Part shown: one piece after another, positions 9,077 through 9,429 of the stretch
How positions within the stretch are numbered: position 1 is the stretch's first letter
Layout: every line of letters starts with the position of its first letter
Made by a program: the position numbers and the translations under genes
Notes under the pieces: generated by a model
What the model was told of the DNA's origin: nothing
What the model saw: only the letters and a program-made list of their open reading frames with translations
The model's database searches: none
Assembly: GCA_945926565.1 (NCBI GenBank)
Contig: CAMELY010000048.1
Span: 1 to 9,429, forward strand
Reading direction: 5' to 3'
DNA from: an uncultured Clostridia bacterium
Lineage (GTDB): Bacteria > Bacillota > Clostridia > Oscillospirales > Oscillospiraceae
Length of the DNA: 9,429 bases

Positions 9077-9101
9077 AGGTATTCACGCTGTGGGCCGGCT
9101 C

Positions 9102-9429
9102 TTAGTTGAGCTTGCCCATCTCCCGCAGCGCCTGTACCTTGGTGGGCAGGCCCCACAGGTTGATAAAGCCCTCGGAGTCCTTCTGGTTGTAGTCGGACTC
9201 ATCAAAGGTGGCCAGGTTCTCAGAGTACAGGCTGTAGGGAGAGGTCATGCCGGCGGGGATGATGTTGCCCTTGTACAGCTTCATCTTGACGGTGCCGGTG
9301 ACGTACTCCTGGGTCTTGTCCACGAAGGCGGACAGGGCCTCCCGCAGGGGGCTGAACCACTTGCCGTTGTAGATCAGGTCGGCGAAGTCCACCGCCAGCT
9401 TGCTCTTCATGTGGGCGGTGTCCTTGTCC
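9102..9429 (-). CDS. argG: Argininosuccinate synthase, C-terminal part (5' end beyond the window)
   Basis: Joins citrulline and aspartate with ATP to form argininosuccinate. Only the last 108 residues are visible; the frame is open to the window edge. They contain the conserved C-terminal block of the family: [51 protein letters not shown] and [12 protein letters not shown]. The ATP-binding and citrulline-binding parts lie upstream and cannot be checked. The stop is TAA at 9104-9102. It is followed by a terminator-like hairpin before argH, so argG may be expressed at a higher level than, or separately from, the rest of the cluster. Confidence 0.93.
   Translation of the reverse strand, partial: DKDTAHMKSKLAVDFADLIYNGKWFSPLREALSAFVDKTQEYVTGTVKMKLYKGNIIPAGMTSPYSLYSENLATFDESDYNQKDSEGFINLWGLPTKVQALREMGKLN

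Noticed and set aside
8969..9101. T-box or riboswitch leader ahead of argH
   Set aside because: The gap is too short and shows no T-box core or antiterminator pairing; a plain terminator hairpin explains it.

Overview
The window is GC-rich and almost fully coding. It carries most of an arginine biosynthesis cluster on the minus strand, read right to left. The 3' end of an unrelated glycoside hydrolase gene sits on the plus strand at the left edge. High-GC codon use, AGGAGG-type ribosome sites, the style of the GH3 enzyme and the GTAG-headed GC-rich palindromes between genes suggest a gut Clostridia of the Oscillospiraceae type (Flavonifractor/Lawsonibacter-like). That placement is from memory of such genomes and is an inference.

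Layout: bases 2-1000 (+) hold the end of a membrane-anchored GH3 beta-glucosidase-like protein. Bases 1001-1221 contain a terminator for that gene, one REP-like palindrome and a strong, probably bidirectional hairpin that also ends the arginine operon. From 9429 down to 1222 (-) the order is argG (3' end only), a terminator-like hairpin, argH, argC (type 2), a DUF4085-like gene, argJ, argB, argD, argF. argH/argC and DUF4085/argJ overlap by ATGA. The other junctions are 11 to 36 nt, except the 211-nt argJ-argB gap, which holds three palindromes.

Together ArgJ, ArgB, ArgC and ArgD run the acetyl cycle from glutamate to ornithine, with ArgJ recycling the acetyl group. ArgF, ArgG and ArgH then convert ornithine to arginine. 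Only carbamoyl-phosphate synthase is missing from the visible set. ArgB carries the C-terminal sequence signature of arginine-inhibited kinases, so feedback probably acts there.

Two points are least ordinary. One is the uncharacterised DUF4085-like gene, translationally coupled to argJ inside a pathway operon. The other is the set of four GTAG-headed stem-loops: three share the same 26-nt architecture with compensatory stem changes and resemble REP elements moved by RAYT transposases. I saw no CRISPR array, tRNA, rRNA, insertion sequence or phage gene.
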